In this document: positions 41,417-44,271 of the stretch, one piece after another
How the letters are laid out: each line of letters opens with the position of its first letter
How positions within the stretch are numbered: the stretch's first letter is position 1
NCBI GenBank assembly: GCA_050288085.1
Contig: JBNKDD010000012.1
Location: forward strand, 1 to 44,271
Source: JBNKDD01 sp050288085
GTDB lineage: Bacteria; Chloroflexota; Anaerolineae; Aggregatilineales; UBA3940
Direction of reading: 5' to 3'
DNA length: 44,271 nucleotides
The notes under the pieces: generated by a model
What the model was told of the DNA's origin: nothing
The model's input: the letters and a program-made list of their open reading frames with translations, nothing else
Databases searched by the model: none
Position numbers and translations under genes: made by a program

Positions 41417-42604
41417 TCACGCAGGCATGTCGTTCAAAATCGCGCACAACTTCAGAATCTTTTCTTTTTCCAAATCAGGGTAGTTGCCAATATAGAACCC
41501 GTAAAAGTGGATGTGATCAACTTTCGGATATTTCTTATATTCCTCTTCGCCAACAATCTTTTTTAGGTACGGCTGCCGGAGTTGATTACCACCGCCAGAG
41601 GTCCCCCGGCGGAATTCGACTTTGTGCTGGCGAAGTGTCTCCATAACCCTGTCACGGAAGTTGTCATCAGGGAGATTCAGCACCAATGTAAAGGCGTAAT
41701 TGCAACTGCCTTCAATCGCGAAATCTGTAAAATAGCGATCAGGATCGAGATTATCCAGGAAAATTTTAAGATTCTCTGTCCGTACCTGGTTGTTATCTTC
41801 AAGCCGTGTAAGCTGTTGTTTACCAATGAGAGCGTTGATCTCTGTGCTCCGCACATTGTAGGCAGGAAAAGCAAAGATAAAGTCGGGATTTAAATCAGGG
41901 TGACTGTCCCAGTATGATTGTTTCAAGCTGCTGGAAGTAGCTTCACGAACCATACCATGAGAACGCAGCATACGCAGCATCTCGTACAAATCCGGATCAT
42001 TTGTCGAGATCATGCCCCCTTCAATGGTTGACATATGATGGGCATAGTAAAAAGAGAAATTGGACATTAGACCGAACGTCCCTACCTTTTGCCCCTGGAA
42101 AGTCGCTCCATGAGACTCGCAGGCATCCTCAATAAGCGGGATACCGCGTGCTTCCAACCCATCGATCAACTCCTGCGTCAAGGCATTGTAGCCCAGGATG
42201 TGAGTCAGGAATACAGCTTTTGTCCGGCGCGTGATCTTCTGAAGAACCTGCTCTGTATCCATTCCCAGTGTACGCGGGTTGATATCGACGAAGATCGGAT
42301 CAAAGTCATTCTGAATAACAGACGCAATATCCGAAACCCAGGTTAAGGTTGGGACAATGACCTCGCCTTTCCCAGCGGTATGTTTGAGAGCAGCCAGGGT
42401 CAGGAGGTTTGCTGAAGAGCCAGAATTGACAAATACGCTGTGAGAAACACCCAGCCAATCAGACCACGCTTGCTCAAAGTCACGCACATGATGAGATTGA
42501 GTGAGGATCGGATCATCATATTGAAGATGGTCAATTACCGCATCGAGATCGTGCCGGGTAACATTGCCCCGCATCAACGGCCAGTCTAAATTTTCGTAAG
42601 TCAT
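41417..42604 (-). CDS. PLP-dependent sugar 3-dehydratase (ColD-like; His replaces Lys)
   Basis: This 395-residue protein is of the DegT/DnrJ/EryC1/StrS fold (NSGSSANLLTL, PTLTWVSDIASVI, EDACESHGATFQG). At the site of the internal-aldimine Lys (usual motif SFY-x-x-K) it has SFYYAHHMSTIEGG, with H189 in the Lys position. That replacement is the hallmark of ColD (GDP-4-keto-6-deoxy-mannose 3-dehydratase, His188) and RfbH/DdhC-type enzymes, which remove the 3-hydroxyl rather than transfer an amino group. The downstream FRRGTSGGGNQLRQPYL also fits this branch. The product would be a 3,6-dideoxy-4-keto sugar. ATG 42604 lies two bases after the E1 beta stop. Confidence 0.85.
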   Translation of the reverse strand: MTYENLDWPLMRGNVTRHDLDAVIDHLQYDDPILTQSHHVRDFEQAWSDWLGVSHSVFVNSGSSANLLTLAALKHTAGKGEVIVPTLTWVSDIASVIQNDFDPIFVDINPRTLGMDTEQVLQKITRRTKAVFLTHILGYNALTQELIDGLEARGIPLIEDACESHGATFQGQKVGTFGLMSNFSFYYAHHMSTIEGGMISTNDPDLYEMLRMLRSHGMVREATSSSLKQSYWDSHPDLNPDFIFAFPAYNVRSTEINALIGKQQLTRLEDNNQVRTENLKIFLDNLDPDRYFTDFAIEGSCNYAFTLVLNLPDDNFRDRVMETLRQHKVEFRRGTSGGGNQLRQPYLKKIVGEEEYKKYPKVDHIHFYGFYIGNYPDLEKEKILKLCAILNDMPA

Positions 42605-42606
42605 TG

Positions 42607-43650
42607 TCAGAAAGGCCCCTTAAATTCGATTTCCTTTAAATCCTCCCGCTCCTCTGGCATCCAATCGCCGCGCCCGGTAACCAGTTTATGGGCAGCCGCC
42701 GCAATGGTTCGGCCATTGGGGTAGAAAAGATTTTCCAGTGGGGGAGTAGGGGGGCAGGTCGTCGGCGCAAAACCCATCCGGTGCACCTGGATATCACGTT
42801 CGCCCTGTAAATGCTCTACAACTGAAGCGACAATCTCGGCGCTAGCTCCGCAGGTCGTCCAGCCATTATCAACCACTATCAGCTTTCCCGTTTTCCTGAC
42901 GGAATCGGCAATCGTATCGATATCAAGTGGGCTTAACCAGATCGGGTCGATCACCTCAGCCTGGATACCAACATCTTCCAGGTAAAACCGGGCCCGTTGA
43001 CATTCTAACTGCATGTAGGAAATACCAACCAGGGTAACATCGTCACCCTCTGCTGTAACGCGAGCCTTACCCTCCGGGACGGTATAAAGTTCTTCAGGAA
43101 CCGGGCCATGCTGAAAATGTAAAATACGATGCTCGACATACATGACGGGATTATCATCGCGCACAGCCTGGATCAGGCAGCCTTTCGCATCAAATGGGGT
43201 TGTCGGCGCAACAACTTTGAGTCCGGGAACGTGCATCAGAAATGCATACAACCCCTGTGAATGCTGCGCTCCCTGGCCCCAGCTTTTGCCGATCATAGAG
43301 CGAACCACAAGCGGAACATGCACCTGTCCCCCGTACATATAATGGCTTTTGGCTGCAATGTTCACCAGTTGGTTCATGGCAAGCATAATAAAATCCATAC
43401 GGATATGGACATGGATGGGACGCATCCCGGCCAATGCCATCCCGATGGCAGCACCCGTCATAGCATCTTCTGATAAGGGAGTCCCGAACACACGGTCAGC
43501 GCCGTACTTTTCCAGCAGCCCGCGTGTTGTCCCCTGGATAGCTTTAGGATCGTCTACATCTAAGCCAAAGATGATAACCGATTCATCTCTTTCCATTTCC
43601 TGGTCGGTAGCTTCGCGCAAAGCTTCTACATATGAAAGAGTTCGTTCCAT
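42607..43650 (-). CDS. Thiamine-diphosphate enzyme, E1 beta-type subunit
   Basis: This 347-residue protein (from the ATG at 43650, one base after the E1 alpha stop) matches the beta subunit of pyruvate/2-oxoacid dehydrogenase E1: RTLSYVEALREATDQEM, FGTPLSEDAMTGAAIGMALAG, IAAKSHYMYGGQ, GQGAQHSQGLYAFLMHVPGLKVVAPTTPFDAKG, and a C-terminal transketolase-type domain (LIVVDNGWTTCGASAEI). With E1 alpha it decarboxylates a 2-oxoacid. No E2 or E3 gene follows; a sugar 3-dehydratase does. This suggests sugar-branch chemistry rather than central metabolism (inference). An upstream 54-codon extension to 43812 reads through E1 alpha in another frame and is rejected. Confidence 0.88.
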   Translation of the reverse strand: MERTLSYVEALREATDQEMERDESVIIFGLDVDDPKAIQGTTRGLLEKYGADRVFGTPLSEDAMTGAAIGMALAGMRPIHVHIRMDFIMLAMNQLVNIAAKSHYMYGGQVHVPLVVRSMIGKSWGQGAQHSQGLYAFLMHVPGLKVVAPTTPFDAKGCLIQAVRDDNPVMYVEHRILHFQHGPVPEELYTVPEGKARVTAEGDDVTLVGISYMQLECQRARFYLEDVGIQAEVIDPIWLSPLDIDTIADSVRKTGKLIVVDNGWTTCGASAEIVASVVEHLQGERDIQVHRMGFAPTTCPPTPPLENLFYPNGRTIAAAAHKLVTGRGDWMPEEREDLKEIEFKGPF

Positions 43651-43651
43651 A

Positions 43652-44271
43652 TCACGTTTCCTTGAAGACGTGGGTATATAGCTCGGACGGTTCCGGGAAG
43701 GGGCTTTCTTCCGCAAACGCGACCGCCGCACTGATCTCAGCTTCCACTTCCTGTTCGATCTTCTGCCGTTCTTCAGAATCGAGCATTGCTCCAACCTGCT
43801 TGACCTGGTCATTTTCTACCCAGGGAGCGGCCTCAGATTTGTCTCGATACCCTAGATGATAGTCTTCCCCTGGGCCAACATGCTCCATCCAGCGATATGT
43901 CATGCACTCAAATAAGAATGGGCCGGGCTGCCCGGAGCGTAAGGCATCCACCGCCGCCTTGACCCGTCCATAAATATCAAGCACATCTTCCTGTTCAATC
44001 CGCTCGGAGGGTACGCCTAATACCTGTGCCTTTTCCCAGACATTTGTGTTTTTCTGGCGTTTGCTCTGATGGGTGTGGATCGCGTAGGAATTATTCTCGC
44101 AGATAAAAATAATGGGCAATTGCTTCAACGCGGCGAAGTTCATGCTCTCGTAAAAGACACCTTCGTCTGCCCCACCATCTCCGAAGAAACTGGCAACAAC
44201 AGAGCTGCTTTTCTGGTACTTCAGCGCATAGGCATATCCAACCGAATTGGCGATAGTGGTACCAACGATTG
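43652..44271 (-). CDS. Thiamine-diphosphate enzyme, E1 alpha-type subunit (N-terminus outside window)
   Basis: The C-terminal part (206 residues) of an E1 alpha subunit is coded. The frame runs out of the window at 44271, so the true start is not seen. The thiamine-diphosphate motif is complete: GDGGADEGVFYESMNFAALKQLP, then ENNSYAIHT (the GDG...NN signature). The phosphorylation-loop region (IEQEDVLDIYG) and TYRWMEHVGPGEDYHLGYR follow. It is co-translated with E1 beta. It may be acetoin- or pyruvate-dehydrogenase-like, but its place next to a ColD-like gene suggests a sugar pathway. Confidence 0.87.
   Translation of the reverse strand, partial: IVGTTIANSVGYAYALKYQKSSSVVASFFGDGGADEGVFYESMNFAALKQLPIIFICENNSYAIHTHQSKRQKNTNVWEKAQVLGVPSERIEQEDVLDIYGRVKAAVDALRSGQPGPFLFECMTYRWMEHVGPGEDYHLGYRDKSEAAPWVENDQVKQVGAMLDSEERQKIEQEVEAEISAAVAFAEESPFPEPSELYTHVFKET

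Noticed and set aside
41417..42604. Ordinary sugar aminotransferase
   Set aside because: The position of the PLP-binding Lys is His189, which is incompatible with transamination in this family and points to a dehydratase.
42607..43812. Longer E1 beta start at 43812
   Set aside because: The 54 extra codons overlap E1 alpha in another frame and give a basic, low-complexity peptide; the family N-terminus matches the ATG at 43650.
43652..44271. Housekeeping pyruvate dehydrogenase complex
   Set aside because: No E2 or E3 gene follows E1 beta; a sugar 3-dehydratase does. Not excluded, since the upstream side lies outside the window.
1..44271. CRISPR arrays, tRNA or rRNA genes
   Set aside because: No regularly spaced direct repeats and no cloverleaf or rRNA-like sequence were seen when reading both strands.

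Overview
The window looks like a chromosomal contig from an anaerobic member of the Chloroflexota, most likely Anaerolineae-like. This is inferred from gene content and style, since no rRNA or marker phylogeny is available. The cues are lipoproteins with Thr/Pro-rich linkers, a deazaflavin (F420)-type nitroreductase-family protein, a greA-lysS pair, LytR-CpsA-Psr and SH3b envelope proteins, and a cytosolic Hdr-Mvh hydrogenase operon in a genome stretch with no methanogenesis genes. I found no rRNA, tRNA, CRISPR array, phage or insertion sequence.

Layout. 1-856: the N-terminal part of a beta-propeller lipoprotein (minus strand, cut by the window edge). 857-1487: a long non-coding stretch with seven successive stem-loops ahead of greA. 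1488-3518: greA and lysS, closed by a strong terminator. 3677-9907: housekeeping and envelope genes, namely a PCuAC copper chaperone lipoprotein, a methyltransferase/DedA pair on the minus strand, and a plus-strand operon of alpha/beta hydrolase, LCAT-like hydrolase, metallo-hydrolase, a lipobox-bearing isoaspartyl methyltransferase and an Mth938-like protein. 9879-15297: a membrane-embedded spermidine-synthase-like protein, DUF402, a deazaflavin-type reductase, an MFS transporter and a small membrane protein.

15440-24322: an LCP / degenerate tyrosine recombinase / DUF488 operon, LipM-type octanoyltransferase, an SH3b protein, a cNMP-binding SpoIIE-type phosphatase coupled to PolX, an alkyltransferase-like (ATL) repair protein and a PHP-domain protein. 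24401-31985 (minus): one tightly packed operon hdrC-hdrB-hdrA-mvhD-mvhG-mvhA-maturation protease-cNMP-domain protein. It predicts a soluble electron-bifurcating [NiFe] hydrogenase/heterodisulfide-reductase-like complex, preceded by about 380 bases containing several dyads.

32369-44271: a surface-glycan cluster. It holds heptose-type phosphatase and nucleotidyltransferase genes, a sugar epimerase, a GT2 glycosyltransferase, two tandem near-duplicate polytopic membrane proteins, a B12/radical-SAM protein, a PLP enzyme with His in place of the catalytic Lys (ColD-like 3-dehydratase), and an E1 alpha/beta thiamine-diphosphate enzyme pair (alpha truncated by the window end). The last two next to each other suggest a two-carbon branched deoxysugar.

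The most unusual signals are: (i) a non-coding two-hairpin repeat present three times (about 1236-1319, 13429-13515, 15333-15437) plus the stem-loop array before greA; (ii) a tyrosine recombinase that has lost nearly all catalytic residues but sits in an LCP operon; (iii) the Hdr-Mvh operon with its own cNMP-binding protein; (iv) the ColD-like/E1 pair; and (v) mosaic identity between the tandem membrane-protein genes, suggesting gene conversion.
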